From: Shimia aestuarii
GTDB lineage: Bacteria; Pseudomonadota; Alphaproteobacteria; Rhodobacterales; Rhodobacteraceae
Direction: 5' to 3'
Length of the DNA stretch: 64,000 nucleotides
Assembly: GCF_900114635.1 (NCBI RefSeq)
Contig: NZ_FOTQ01000002.1
Location: 302,483-366,482, forward strand
A program made the position numbers and the translations under genes. The notes under the pieces are model-generated. The model did no database searches. It was given only the letters and a program-made list of their open reading frames with translations, and was not told where the DNA came from. Of the stretch, positions 38,211 to 47,374 are shown piece by piece (positions within the stretch are counted from its first letter, which is position 1; the number at the start of each line of letters is the position of its first letter).

Positions 38211-39107
38211 CTAACGAAAGAGCGCCGCATAGCGTGGCGCAAAGAAGCGGACAAATGTCTTGACCTCGGGGCGGCGCCAGGCGTCCGGCGCCACAAGAAT
38301 ATCATGAGATGCGGTCAGTTCTTCCGGCGGATCGAAACAGCGGATCAGGGTCCCGGCCTCTACCTCGGGGGCGACCAGCCTTACATTCATGAGCCCCAGC
38401 CCCTGCCCCGCGCGCACGGCGGTATCCTTGACCGCGACTTCGGAATAGGAGCGGGAGGCGCGGTTGCCGGGAAGGTGGCGACAAATCCAATCATGTAACA
38501 CCGGGGCGGTATCGTCGCGTTTCCATGACAGCACGGTATGGCCCGCCATCTCTTCGGGGCTGCGCGGCAGTCCGTATTTTTCTGCATAGGCCGGGGCGCC
38601 GAAGAGCGTGAATTGTGGATTGCTGACATGCCGACAGATCAGCGATGGGTCATGTTCCGACCAGGTTACACGCAGCGCAATATCCGCCTCGTTGGCCGTA
38701 AGATCGAGCAGATTCAAAACGGCGAGGAATTCGAACTGAACGTCCGGGTACAGTCCTGAAAACTCGCTCAGAATCCGGGCCGCTGCCCCTTCGAGATTGG
38801 CAACGAAACCGGTTACTCGAATGGGGCGCGGACCCGCGATTGCCTGCGCCTGGTCGGAAAAGGCGGCTATCGTGTTGGCGACGGCCTCGGCTGCAGGCAG
38901 CAGGGACTGCCCCTCGGGCGTCAGCCGAAACCCGCGCGTGTCCCTTTCAAACAGCGTCAGGCCCAAGGCGTGTTCAAGCGCATCAATGCGCCTGGCCACC
39001 GTTGGTTGCGCCATGCCTAGATCACGCGACGCAGCAAGGGTAGACCCCGCGCGAGCCACGGAAAGGAAGACGCGCAGATCGGACCAGTTGCGAAAACGGT
39101 TATTCAT
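38211..39107 (-). CDS. LysR-family transcriptional regulator
   Basis: The 298-residue product starts MNNRFRNWSDLRVFLSVARAG with a LysR winged HTH (STLAASRDLGMAQPTVARRIDALE) and an effector domain from about residue 90. Target genes are not evident. It is divergent from the short ORF at 39197 with 89 bases between, so that gene is a candidate target. Confidence 0.92.
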   Translation of the reverse strand: MNNRFRNWSDLRVFLSVARAGSTLAASRDLGMAQPTVARRIDALEHALGLTLFERDTRGFRLTPEGQSLLPAAEAVANTIAAFSDQAQAIAGPRPIRVTGFVANLEGAAARILSEFSGLYPDVQFEFLAVLNLLDLTANEADIALRVTWSEHDPSLICRHVSNPQFTLFGAPAYAEKYGLPRSPEEMAGHTVLSWKRDDTAPVLHDWICRHLPGNRASRSYSEVAVKDTAVRAGQGLGLMNVRLVAPEVEAGTLIRCFDPPEELTASHDILVAPDAWRRPEVKTFVRFFAPRYAALFR

Positions 39108-39196
39108 TTTTGTAGAACAGCACAACTCTGCAGCGGATACCAAGCGAAATCGGCGCGGCGTAGCCTGATCAAGAGAGTTCCAAAGGAGAGTTCACC

Positions 39197-39409
39197 ATGT
39201 TTGAGGTCACTGCCCCCCGCCCGTTTTTCCGCTTCGGCATCCTGTCTTTTTTTGAGCGTCGCCGCACGGGACGCCGCAATCCCGACAGTCCCGAGGACAA
39301 TCGCGCACGTCGGGCTTTCATCCGTGAAATGATGGCCCGCAACCCGGATGCGTTTTCCAGCGATCTGGATGTGCAGGCGATGATGGGAGCATATCCGGGG
39401 CAATACTGA
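39197..39409 (+). CDS. Short protein of unknown function
   Basis: A 70-residue product with a strong ribosome-binding site (AAAGGAG, 7 bases before the ATG). The sequence begins MFEVTAPRPFFRFGILSFFE, is Arg-rich in the middle, and ends REMMARNPDAFSSDLDVQAM. I do not recognise a family. Its good start signal and the divergent LysR gene argue that it is expressed. Confidence 0.65.
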   Translation: MFEVTAPRPFFRFGILSFFERRRTGRRNPDSPEDNRARRAFIREMMARNPDAFSSDLDVQAMMGAYPGQY

Positions 39410-39487
39410 TCGGGTGTCGTTGCTGCCCTGCGGTCTGGTTAACCTGATCCAAAGCGGGCGCTTTTGCCCCCACTCGGGATCGCTTGC

Positions 39488-39994
39488 ATGGATCAAATCA
39501 TCAGACGCGCGCGGTGCAGATGCGGCAAGGTTGTCTGCGAGGCGGCGGGCCCGCCGATCCTGACGGCGATGTGTTACTGCGGCGATTGTCAGGCTGGGGG
39601 GCGCATGATCGAAGCGCGCAACGGCGCGGGCCCGGTGTTGGAGGCCGATGGCGGTGCGTCGTACCTGGCCTATCGCGATGACCGGTTTCGCTGTGTCGCA
39701 GGCGCGGAGCTTTTGCAGGGGATCAAGCTGCGCGACAAGGCCCCGACCCAACGGTTCGTGGCTACCTGCTGCAATTCGGCAATGTACCTGAAGTTCAAGC
39801 CCGGCCATTGGGTGTCGACCTATCGCAACCGGTTTGAGGAGGGCGCCCTGCCTCCGGTTGAAATGCGCACCAACATTCGCAAGCGGCAGTCGGATTTGCC
39901 CCTGCCGCAGGATGCCCCGGCCTATCGCCGGTTTCCCATGCGTCTTTTCGGACGGCTGATCAAGGCGCGGCTCGACATGGCCTTGGGGCGCTAG
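39488..39994 (+). CDS. GFA/CENP-V-like zinc protein
   Basis: The start at 39488 (MDQIIRRARCRCGKVVCE) gives 168 residues. The cysteine pattern CRCG near 10, CYCGDCQAGGRM near 31 and TCCNSAMYL near 96 matches the variant GFA/DUF6151-like group also seen at 15483-16082. The exact reaction is unknown. It is tail-to-tail with metR, with a 4-base gap. Confidence 0.78.
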   Translation: MDQIIRRARCRCGKVVCEAAGPPILTAMCYCGDCQAGGRMIEARNGAGPVLEADGGASYLAYRDDRFRCVAGAELLQGIKLRDKAPTQRFVATCCNSAMYLKFKPGHWVSTYRNRFEEGALPPVEMRTNIRKRQSDLPLPQDAPAYRRFPMRLFGRLIKARLDMALGR

Positions 39995-39998
39995 GGCC

Positions 39999-40910
39999 TC
40001 AAACCTCCTGAAGCCGCCGCGCCTCTTCTCCCGCCAGACGGATGAGATCACGCATATAGGGTTTTTCCAGATCGTCGTTGCGTGTGGCGGCAAACAATTG
40101 CCGTGTGATGCCAGTTTCGGTCAGGGGACGAGTGACGTAATCCGAGGAGTACTTGACCTCGCGCACCACCCAATCCGGCAACACCGAGACCCCCCGGTTG
40201 GACGCCACCAGCAATAGGATCACCGCCGTCAGCTCTGCCTGCCGGATCGCCGCCGGTTCCACCTTGGCCGGGGTCAGAAGCTGCGAAAAGATATCGAGCC
40301 GCGCCCGCTCCACCGGATAGGTGATCAGGGTTTCCCCCCGGAAATCCTCGGCCTCGATCCAGGTTTTTTGAGCCAAGGGATGCTGGGCCGCCGCCACGAA
40401 GACGGGGTTGTAATCGAAGAGATGAGAGAAAGAGACGCCTGGCAGATCCTCGGGGTCCGAGGATACCACGAGATCGACCTCTTCCTTTTGCAGCGCAGGC
40501 ATCGCGTCAAAGGCAAGTCCGGGGCGGATGTCGACATCCACGTCAGGCCAGGATTTGCGGAATTTCTCAAGCACCGGGAACAGCCATTCGAAACAGGCAT
40601 GGCATTCGATCGCGATATGAAGCCGCCCCGAGCTGCCATCGCGCAGCCCGTTGAATTCGGCCTCGAGCGCCTCGACCTCGGGCAGGATCTTGTTGGCCAG
40701 CCGCAAGAGCCGCAACCCCGCCGCCGAGAGCTTCATCGGCTTGGAGCGGCGCACGAAAAGCTCCACCCCGGCCTGCTCTTCCAGCCCCTTGATCTGATGG
40801 CTGAGGGCCGACTGGGTGATGTTGAGTTGTTCGGCCGCCCGCGCCAGCCCGCCACATTCATGAATGGCGCGCACCGTGCGAAGGTGCCGGAATTCGATAT
40901 GCATCTTCAT
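39999..40910 (-). CDS. metR: LysR-family regulator MetR
   Basis: MetR controls methionine-biosynthesis genes with homocysteine as co-effector. The start at 40910 (MKMHIEFRHLRTVRAIHECGG) fits the family; upstream codons lie in the promoter region. The 303 residues include the HTH (GLARAAEQLNITQSALSHQIKGLE) and the MetR-like HIAIECHACFEWLFPVLE segment near 100. It is divergent from metF, and the shared region contains an array of ATGAG/CTCAT half-sites. Confidence 0.93.
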   Translation of the reverse strand: MKMHIEFRHLRTVRAIHECGGLARAAEQLNITQSALSHQIKGLEEQAGVELFVRRSKPMKLSAAGLRLLRLANKILPEVEALEAEFNGLRDGSSGRLHIAIECHACFEWLFPVLEKFRKSWPDVDVDIRPGLAFDAMPALQKEEVDLVVSSDPEDLPGVSFSHLFDYNPVFVAAAQHPLAQKTWIEAEDFRGETLITYPVERARLDIFSQLLTPAKVEPAAIRQAELTAVILLLVASNRGVSVLPDWVVREVKYSSDYVTRPLTETGITRQLFAATRNDDLEKPYMRDLIRLAGEEARRLQEV

Positions 40911-40974
40911 ATGAGACTCATGACGTTCTTGAGGATTATGAGTTTGCTCACATTTGCCATTTGTGAGACATGAG
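40911..40974. promoter_or_regulatory. metR-metF operator region with ATGAG half-site array
   Basis: ATGAG-A-CTCAT (40911-40921) adjoins the metR start. ATGAG (40938), then CTCACA-N9-TGTGAG (40947-40967) and ATGAG (40970) follow toward metF. LysR regulators bind such interrupted dyads, so these are good MetR sites serving both genes. Confidence 0.6.
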
Positions 40975-41002
40975 GGCAACAACAAGTTTTGGACCTGATA
41001 AA

Positions 41003-41869
41003 ATGACCGCACCTCATATTTCCTTTGAATTCTTCCCGCCGCAGAATCTGGAAGCGTCGTTCCGCCTGTGGGATACGGTTCAGGCCCTCGCGCCGCTTGA
41101 CCCACGCTTTGTTTCGGTGACCTATGGCGCCGGTGGTACGACCCGCGACCTGACGCGCGATGCGGTGGCCACCTTGCACAAATCCAGCGGGTTGAACGTG
41201 GCGGCGCACCTGACCTGCGTCAACGCCACGCGGGAAGAGACGCTGAAAATCGCGGATGATTTTGCGGCCGCTGGTGTATCCGAGATCGTCGCCCTGCGCG
41301 GCGACCCGCCCAAGGGCAGCGCCGGGTTCGAACCCCATCCCGAAGGGTTTGCCAACTCGGTCGACCTGATCGCGGCGCTGGCCGATACGGGCAGGTTCAC
41401 CATCCGCGTGGGCGCCTATCCCGAAAAGCATCCCGAAGCAGCGGATCAAAAGGCCGATATCGACTGGCTCAAGCGCAAGATCGACGCGGGCGCCAGCGAG
41501 GCCCTGACCCAGTTCTTCTTCGAAGCCGAAACCTTCCTGCGGTTCCGGGATGCCTGTGCCAAGGCCGGGATCGACGCGCCGATCGTACCGGGCATCCTGC
41601 CGATCGAGAACTGGAAAGGTGCGCGCAACTTTGCCCGCCGCTGCGGCACCGATGTGCCGGCGTGGCTGGACGACGCTTTTGAAAAGGCCGTGCGCGACGG
41701 GCGCGAGGACCTGCTGGCCACGGCGATCTGCACCGAGCTTTGCTCCGACTTGCTTGACGAAGGGGTCGAAGCGCTGCATTTCTACACGCTGAACCGCCCC
41801 GAGTTGACGCGCGACGTATGCCATGCCTTGGGCGTGGTGCCCCAGGTACGACTGGAAAACGTTGCGTAA
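41003..41869 (+). CDS. metF: 5,10-methylenetetrahydrofolate reductase
   Basis: MetF makes 5-methyl-THF for methionine synthesis. The 288-residue TIM-barrel protein shows PHISFEFFPPQN at the start, VTYGAGGTTRD near 42, LRGDPPKG near 108 and QFFFEAETFLRFRDAC near 175. An upstream in-frame ATG (40970) lies inside the operator region and is unlikely to be used. The gene is probably regulated by MetR. Confidence 0.96.
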   Translation: MTAPHISFEFFPPQNLEASFRLWDTVQALAPLDPRFVSVTYGAGGTTRDLTRDAVATLHKSSGLNVAAHLTCVNATREETLKIADDFAAAGVSEIVALRGDPPKGSAGFEPHPEGFANSVDLIAALADTGRFTIRVGAYPEKHPEAADQKADIDWLKRKIDAGASEALTQFFFEAETFLRFRDACAKAGIDAPIVPGILPIENWKGARNFARRCGTDVPAWLDDAFEKAVRDGREDLLATAICTELCSDLLDEGVEALHFYTLNRPELTRDVCHALGVVPQVRLENVA

Positions 41870-41916
41870 CGGAACGCGCCTATCGCAACCCCAAGGCTTG
41901 CGGACAGGCGCAATTT

Positions 41917-41951
41917 GCGGCCTCCTGAAAGGGAGGAGTTCAGGAGGCCGC
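41917..41951 (+). promoter_or_regulatory. Perfect 13-bp hairpin enclosing the thioesterase ribosome-binding site
   Basis: GCGGCCTCCTGAA (41917-41929) pairs perfectly with TTCAGGAGGCCGC (41939-41951) around the loop AGGGAGGAG. The 3' arm contains AGGAGG, the ribosome-binding site of the gene starting at 41956, so folding would hide it. The loop itself carries another GGAGG. It may also end the metF transcript, but no T-tract follows. Confidence 0.75.
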
Positions 41952-41955
41952 GCCC

Positions 41956-42462
41956 ATGCCCGACACATTTCATCACTATGCCAAAAGCCCCGAAGAGCTG
42001 GCTGATATCGACACGATCCTGTCGCGCTCTGGGCTCGAGTTCATGCAGGACATCATCGAAGGGCGCCTGCCCGGCCCGCCCATCGGCCAGACGCTGGGCT
42101 TTCGTCCTGTTCACGCCGAAGAAGGCAAGGTGATCTTCGAAGGCACGCCCGAGTTCAGGGTCATGAACCCGATCGGCACCGTGCATGGCGGCTGGTATGG
42201 CACCATTCTCGACAGCTGCATGGCTTGCGCCGTGCAAACCATGCTGAAAAAGGGCCAGATCTACACAACCCTCGAATACAAGATCAACATCATCCGCCCG
42301 ATCCCGATCGGCACACGGGTGCTGGCCATCGGCACGGTGCATCATGCAGGCCGTTCCACCGGAATAGCTGACGGCGAAATCAAGGGCCTCGACGATGGCA
42401 AGCTTTACGCCACCGGCTCCACCACCTGCATCGTCATGGATGGCCCGCGCCGCCAGCCCTGA
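41956..42462 (+). CDS. PaaI-family (hotdog) thioesterase
   Basis: The 168-residue product has the hotdog-fold signature NPIGTVHGGWYGTILDSCMACA near 72, with the central helix and active-site region typical of PaaI/YigI acyl-CoA thioesterases. The acyl substrate is unknown. The ribosome-binding site AGGAGG lies 8 bases before the ATG but inside a 13-bp stem, so translation may be controlled. It lies about 85 bases downstream of metF. Confidence 0.9.
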   Translation: MPDTFHHYAKSPEELADIDTILSRSGLEFMQDIIEGRLPGPPIGQTLGFRPVHAEEGKVIFEGTPEFRVMNPIGTVHGGWYGTILDSCMACAVQTMLKKGQIYTTLEYKINIIRPIPIGTRVLAIGTVHHAGRSTGIADGEIKGLDDGKLYATGSTTCIVMDGPRRQP

Positions 42463-42463
42463 T

Positions 42464-42539
42464 CTTTCTTTTTCCAGAAATACCCCGGGGGTGAAGTTTG
42501 AAAATCCCTGATTTTCAAACGAGGGGGCTGGCCCCCTCC
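42464..42539 (+). repeat. Dispersed intergenic hairpin repeat, copy C
   Basis: TCTTTCTTTTTCCAGAAATA and CCCCGGGGG are followed by a hairpin GTTTGAAAAT (42496) / ATTTTCAAAC (42511) and the closing GGGGGCTGGCCCCC. The hairpin arms are nearly the same as in copy D. It begins 2 bases after the thioesterase stop, so it probably ends that transcript. Confidence 0.75.
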
Positions 42540-42603
42540 CCGGTTGCGTTTGCCGCGGCCTTGTCCCAAAGTCGCGCGACCTGCGCATGAAAGGGCTGGC
42601 GCG

Positions 42604-43521
42604 ATGTTTCTCTGCTGCGGCGAAGCCGTGATCGACATGATCCCCGAAACCGCGCGCGATGGGGCGCCCGTGTTCCGCCCGGTGCCCGGAGGGGCGGCGC
42701 TCAACACTGCAATTGCACTGGCGCGGCTGGATCAGCCGGTCGGCTTTTTTGGCGGTCTTTCAGATGATGTTTTTGGCCGCACCCTGCGCGATGCGATGGC
42801 GGGGGAAGGGATCGACCTTGGGCGCGCACCGATCCTCGACTCCCCGACAACACTCGCCTTCATCCATCGCACCGAGACCAGCCAGAGCTTCAGTTTCTAC
42901 GATCAGGACAGCGCCACCCGAAGCCTTAGCCCGCTGCATCTTCCGCCGCTTGACGGCATCTCGACACTGGTATTCGGCGGGTTCTGTCTGATCCATCGCC
43001 CCGCTGCGGGGGCGTTCGAGGCGTTGATGCAGATGGCAGGCGCAGAGCGGGTGATCCTGCTCGACCCCAATATCCGCCCCGCGCTGATTGCAGAACAGGA
43101 CGCAGATTACCGCAAACGCCTCGACCGGATGATGGCCATGGCGGACGTGATCAAGCTTTCGGACGAGGATATCGACTGGCTGCGGCCCGACCCGCCGGAA
43201 CAGCTTCTGACCGGACGCGCCTCGGTGGTAATCCACACCCACGGCTCGGATGGTGTCACGCTGTTTACCCGCCACGGTGCCCAGCATGTCCCTGCACCAG
43301 CGGCAAAAGTCAGCGACACCGTCGGCGCGGGTGACACGTTCAATGCCGGGTTCCTGACCGGGCTTGCCCAAGCCGATCTTGCGACCCCCGCCGATCTTGC
43401 GCGGGCCGACCTGACCACGCTCAGGGGCGCGGCGGAGAAGGGTGTGCGGGCCGCAACTCTCTCTGTCACGCGCCCCGGCGCCAATCCCCCAACCTTGAAG
43501 GAGCTGTCATGCGCGCCTTGA
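42604..43521 (+). CDS. PfkB-family carbohydrate kinase (fructokinase-like)
   Basis: The 305-residue kinase starts [15 protein letters not shown] and has the two PfkB signatures: [20 protein letters not shown] near 30 and [18 protein letters not shown] near 240, the latter containing the catalytic aspartate. Sugar specificity is inferred only. It overlaps dtd by 13 bases, so the two are co-expressed. Confidence 0.9.
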   Translation: MFLCCGEAVIDMIPETARDGAPVFRPVPGGAALNTAIALARLDQPVGFFGGLSDDVFGRTLRDAMAGEGIDLGRAPILDSPTTLAFIHRTETSQSFSFYDQDSATRSLSPLHLPPLDGISTLVFGGFCLIHRPAAGAFEALMQMAGAERVILLDPNIRPALIAEQDADYRKRLDRMMAMADVIKLSDEDIDWLRPDPPEQLLTGRASVVIHTHGSDGVTLFTRHGAQHVPAPAAKVSDTVGAGDTFNAGFLTGLAQADLATPADLARADLTTLRGAAEKGVRAATLSVTRPGANPPTLKELSCAP

Positions 43522-43946
43522 TCCAACGTGTTTCAGAAGCCTCGGTCACAGTCGACGGCGCCGTCATCGGCGAAATCGGTCCCGGCCTTCTTGTGCTGGT
43601 CTGTGCCATGCAGGGCGATAGCGAGACGCAGGCTGACAAGCTGGCCGCAAAGGTCGCCAAGCTGCGCATTTTCACTGACGAGAACGGCAAGATGAACCGG
43701 TCGGTTCTGGACAGTGGTGGCGCCGCGCTGGTGGTATCGCAGTTCACCTTGGCCGCCGATACCCGGAGCGGCAACCGCCCCGGCTTTTCTACCGCCGCCG
43801 CCCCTGCCGAGGGCGAACGGCTTTACGAGTATTTTGCGACCCAGCTGGCAGCCCAAGGCGTGCCCATCGCCAAGGGGCTATTTGGCGGCGATATGAAGGT
43901 GCGCCTCTTGAATGACGGTCCGGTCACGATCTGGATGGAGGTCTGA
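43509..43946 (+). CDS. dtd: D-aminoacyl-tRNA deacylase
   Basis: Dtd hydrolyses D-amino acids wrongly attached to tRNA. The 145-residue product has the conserved [17 protein letters not shown] near 78 and [11 protein letters not shown] at the end. Size and motifs are normal. It starts inside the kinase gene (13-base overlap) and ends 2 bases from the convergent phnA. Confidence 0.95.
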   Translation: MRALIQRVSEASVTVDGAVIGEIGPGLLVLVCAMQGDSETQADKLAAKVAKLRIFTDENGKMNRSVLDSGGAALVVSQFTLAADTRSGNRPGFSTAAAPAEGERLYEYFATQLAAQGVPIAKGLFGGDMKVRLLNDGPVTIWMEV

Positions 43947-43948
43947 TC

Positions 43949-44470
43949 CTAGCTCTTTTTGACGAATTTCGTCAGGATCACGATGCGCTGCCCCTCGACC
44001 CGGCCTTCGATATGTTCGGCATTGTCCGGCACGAGAGAAATGTTGCGCACTGCCGTGCCGCGCTTGGCAGTGAACCCGGCGCCTTTCACCGGCAGGTCCT
44101 TGATCAGAACCACGCTGTCCCCGGCAGAGAGAAGCGCGCCGTTGCTGTCGCGGTGCTCAAGCGCGTCGGGATCAGGCAAACCCGACTCGGCCCAGTCCAT
44201 CACATCCGGTTCCAGATAGGCGATATCAAGCAGATCCCGCGCCCAGACTGCCTCGCTCAGGCCCTTGAGCAGGCGCCACGCCACAACCTGCACCGCAGCC
44301 TCCTGACTCCAGATTGCGTCATGCAGGCATTGCCAGTGCGGCGCGTCGACGGGGCCGTTTTCCACGCCGTCCTGACAGGTGGCGCAGAGCGCGATCTGGT
44401 CGTCACGCGGGGTAACCTGCACAAGCGCAACCGCGTCGGTCGCGGCACATAGGGCACATTGGTCGGACAT
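43949..44470 (-). CDS. PhnA-domain protein
   Basis: The start at 44470 gives 173 residues with an N-terminal zinc ribbon (CALCAATDAVAL, then ALCATCQDG) and a C-terminal PhnA domain (LSAGDSVVLIKDLPVKGAGF, KRGTAVRNISLV). PhnA proteins were named from a phosphonate cluster but are mostly of unknown role. The long frame upstream of this start is antisense to the glycerate-kinase gene and is not real. Confidence 0.88.
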   Translation of the reverse strand: MSDQCALCAATDAVALVQVTPRDDQIALCATCQDGVENGPVDAPHWQCLHDAIWSQEAAVQVVAWRLLKGLSEAVWARDLLDIAYLEPDVMDWAESGLPDPDALEHRDSNGALLSAGDSVVLIKDLPVKGAGFTAKRGTAVRNISLVPDNAEHIEGRVEGQRIVILTKFVKKS

Positions 44471-44591
44471 GGGCAGGCTCCTTGGATTGGCTGGCCATTG
44501 CATGACCGGGTTCGATCCGCTTGTCCATCCCGAACCGGGGCTGGTCAGTGCCGCGGGGCTGGGGCATTCTGCCACCCAAATGGGGGCGTTC

Positions 44592-45704
44592 ATGGACCGT
44601 GCGGAAATTCTGAAAGACATCTGGCAGGCGGGCGTTGATGCGGTGCGCGGGGATCGCGCGGTCACGACCGCGCTGGCACACGAACAGGTGGCCCGGCCCG
44701 ACCGCATCCTTGCCGTGGGCAAGGCGGCGGCCAGCATGGCGCAGGCAGCGCGTGATTTCTTTGGCGTCGATATCCCGACGCTGGTCGTGACCAAATATGG
44801 CCACGCCGAGGGGCTTGATCCCCGTATTGACGTGATCGAGGCCGCCCATCCGGTTCCAGACGAGAACTCGCTGCGCGGCGGCAGGGCACTGTTTGGCGCG
44901 GTACGCGACTTGGGGGCAGACACGCATCTCTTGATGCTTGTCTCAGGTGGCGCCTCCGCGCTGGCCGAGCTGCCTGCCGCCGGTCTTTCCCTGCACGCGC
45001 TACAGGCCGAGAACAGCCGCCTTCTCGCAGAGGGGCTGGATATCCACGCCATGAACGCACGGCGGCAGAACATGTCCGACATCAAGGCGGGCAAGCTCCT
45101 GGCCAGGTTCCGGGGCGCGCTGGTGACAACGCTGGCGATCTCGGATGTCGAAGGCGACGCGCTTTCCGTGATCGGCTCCGGCATCGGGGACGTGCCGGAC
45201 GCGGTGCGCTTTTCTTTTGATCCGTTCATCGTAGCATCCAACGCCATCGCCCGCGACGCCTGTGCCGCACGCGCCAAGGCTCTTGGCATTCCGGTGCTGG
45301 ACAACGCGGAAACACTTTATGACGACGTTTTCACGCTCGCCTCCCGGCTTGGCCCGGTATTTTGCCAGAGCGCAACGGGCTTGCACATCCTGGGCGGGGA
45401 ACCCACCGTCACCCTGCCCCCCGATCCCGGCGAGGGCGGGCGCAATCAGGCGCTGGCGCTTGCGCTGGCCGAGAAGATCGCCGGGCAGGAACGGCTCAGC
45501 GTTCTGGTGGCGGGCACGGATGGCACCGACGGGCCAACGACGGCTGCGGGCGGGCTCGTGGATGGGACGACATGGGGGGACGGCGCGCGTGCCGCGCTAC
45601 GCGCCGCAGACAGCGGGCGTTTCCTGCGCAACCGGGGGGCGCTGTTCACTTCCGGCCCAACGGGCACGAATGTGATGGACCTCGCGCTGGCGCTCAAAAC
45701 CTAG
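44592..45704 (+). CDS. Glycerate 2-kinase (MOFRL family)
   Basis: The 370-residue product starts [18 protein letters not shown] and has the GckA/TtuD-type motifs: [15 protein letters not shown] near 40, [15 protein letters not shown] near 120 and the MOFRL core [17 protein letters not shown] near 305. It phosphorylates glycerate to 2-phosphoglycerate; older annotations call the family hydroxypyruvate reductase. It is convergent with glpK (4-base overlap). Confidence 0.9.
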   Translation: MDRAEILKDIWQAGVDAVRGDRAVTTALAHEQVARPDRILAVGKAAASMAQAARDFFGVDIPTLVVTKYGHAEGLDPRIDVIEAAHPVPDENSLRGGRALFGAVRDLGADTHLLMLVSGGASALAELPAAGLSLHALQAENSRLLAEGLDIHAMNARRQNMSDIKAGKLLARFRGALVTTLAISDVEGDALSVIGSGIGDVPDAVRFSFDPFIVASNAIARDACAARAKALGIPVLDNAETLYDDVFTLASRLGPVFCQSATGLHILGGEPTVTLPPDPGEGGRNQALALALAEKIAGQERLSVLVAGTDGTDGPTTAAGGLVDGTTWGDGARAALRAADSGRFLRNRGALFTSGPTGTNVMDLALALKT

Positions 45705-47197
45705 CTTTCACCGGCGGCGATCAGCGTGGCCGCCACTGCACGTTTCCACGCCGCATAGCGCGCATCGCGCCAGTCATCGTCCCGCTTGGGCGTGAATCGG
45801 CGTTCCATCGCCCATGTCCCGGCAAACCCGTCCATATCCGGATAGACCCCAACCCGCATGCCCGCCAGCCACGCCACGCCCCGGGCCGTGCTTTCAAGCA
45901 CTTCGGGGCGATCCACCGGCGCACCAAGAATGTCGCTGAGAAACTGCATGGCCCAGTCGCTGGCCGTCATGCCGCCATCCACTCGCAATACGGTGTCACC
46001 GTGAAATGCGAAATCCGCATGCATCGCTTCCAGCAGGTCGCGGGTCTGGAACCCGACACTCTCAAGTGCGGCACGCGCGAATTCAGCCGGACCTGAATTG
46101 CGCGTGAGGCCAAAAGCCGCCCCGCGCGCCTCGGGCGCCCAGTAGGGCGCGCCCAGCCCGGTAAAGGCGGGCACAAGGATCATCTCCTGTCCAGGATCGG
46201 CCGCCTCGGCCAAAGCATGGGTTTCATGGGCATGCTCGATCAGCTTCACCCCGTCCCGCAGCCACTGCACCACGGCCCCGGCGATGAAAATCGCCCCCTC
46301 CAGCGCATAGGTCGGCCTGCCGTCAAGCTGGTAGGCAATGGTGGTCAGCAGGCGGTTGGTCGAGGCAACCGGACTGTCCCCGGTATTCAGGAGCGCAAAA
46401 CAGCCCGTGCCATAGGTCGATTTCAGCATCCCGGGTTGGAAGCAGGCCTGCCCGATGGTGGCGGCCTGCTGGTCCCCGGCCACGCCCCGGATCGGGATCG
46501 GCGCCCCAAAAATCTCCGGGTCGGTCTCGCCGTAATCATCCGCACAGTCGCGCACGTCCGGCAACATCTGTATTGGTACGTCCAACAAGGCACACATCTC
46601 GGCGGACCAATCCCCGGCCTGGATATCATACAGAAGGGTCCGCGCCGCATTGGTGGCATCCGTCGCATGCACACGCCCGCCGGTGAGACGCCAGATCAGG
46701 TAGCAATCCACCGTGCCAAACAGCAGTTCCCCGGCCTCGGCCCGCGCGCGCGCGCCCGCCACGTTGTCCAGTATCCACGCCACCTTGGTGCCGGAAAAAT
46801 ACGGGTCCAGAAGCAGACCGGTGATGTCGCGCACCCGCCCCTCTTGGCCCGCCGCCTTCAGATCCCGGCACATCGCCGCGGTGCGCCGATCCTGCCAGAC
46901 AATTGCATGATGCACCGTCTCCCCCGTCGCCCGATCCCAGACTAGCGTGGTCTCGCGCTGGTTGGTGATGCCGATCGCGGCAATCTCCGCGACGTCAATG
47001 CCCGTACTGGCCATCACCTCGCGGCAGGTTTCGACGGTTGTGCGCCACAGGTCCGCCGGATCATGTTCGACCCAGCCCGATTGCGGAAAATGCTGGGCGA
47101 ATTCCTCCTGCGCCGACGCCACCGGTCGCATCGCTCCGTCAAACAGGATCGCCCGGCTCGAAGTGGTGCCCTGATCTATTGCCAGCACATGTCCCAT
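45701..47197 (-). CDS. glpK: Glycerol kinase
   Basis: The 498-residue FGGY kinase starts [20 protein letters not shown], preceded by GGAGGGG. It has the glycerol-contacting segment [16 protein letters not shown] near 80, [11 protein letters not shown] near 263 and the C-terminal FGGY signature [16 protein letters not shown] near 350. It makes glycerol-3-phosphate. No glpD or glpF lies next to it. Confidence 0.95.
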   Translation of the reverse strand: MGHVLAIDQGTTSSRAILFDGAMRPVASAQEEFAQHFPQSGWVEHDPADLWRTTVETCREVMASTGIDVAEIAAIGITNQRETTLVWDRATGETVHHAIVWQDRRTAAMCRDLKAAGQEGRVRDITGLLLDPYFSGTKVAWILDNVAGARARAEAGELLFGTVDCYLIWRLTGGRVHATDATNAARTLLYDIQAGDWSAEMCALLDVPIQMLPDVRDCADDYGETDPEIFGAPIPIRGVAGDQQAATIGQACFQPGMLKSTYGTGCFALLNTGDSPVASTNRLLTTIAYQLDGRPTYALEGAIFIAGAVVQWLRDGVKLIEHAHETHALAEAADPGQEMILVPAFTGLGAPYWAPEARGAAFGLTRNSGPAEFARAALESVGFQTRDLLEAMHADFAFHGDTVLRVDGGMTASDWAMQFLSDILGAPVDRPEVLESTARGVAWLAGMRVGVYPDMDGFAGTWAMERRFTPKRDDDWRDARYAAWKRAVAATLIAAGES

Positions 47198-47286
47198 GCG
47201 CCCCTCCTCCAATACTCGGATTCAGACTAGGCCCCCCACAAGGCCCCATCAATGTGAAAAGGGCGCAGCCACCGCCGCGCCCCTGC

Positions 47287-47363
47287 TCTTTCTTTTTCCA
47301 AAAATACCCCGGGGGTGGCGTTTGAAAATGCGGGCATTTTCAAACCAGGGGGCTGGCCCCCTC
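47287..47363 (+). repeat. Dispersed intergenic hairpin repeat, copy D
   Basis: CTTTCTTTTTCCAAAAATAC and CCCGGGGGTGG are followed by the hairpin GTTTGAAAAT / ATTTTCAAAC (47320-47345) and GGGGGCTGGCCCCC. It is very similar to copy C. It lies between glpK and the acyl-CoA synthetase gene. Confidence 0.75.
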
Positions 47364-47374
47364 CTGCGGCCGGC

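Noticed and set aside
37887..38498. A plus-strand frame spanning the Hint and LysR genes
   Set aside because: It is antisense to two well-supported genes and their spacer.
44471..45304. N-terminal extension of the phnA frame to 451 codons
   Set aside because: The extension is antisense to the glycerate kinase and has Ser/Ala-rich low-complexity sequence. PhnA starts at 44470 with its zinc ribbon.
34731..47363. The dispersed hairpins as a CRISPR array
   Set aside because: The copies are kilobases apart, have no regular spacing or spacers, and no cas genes are present.
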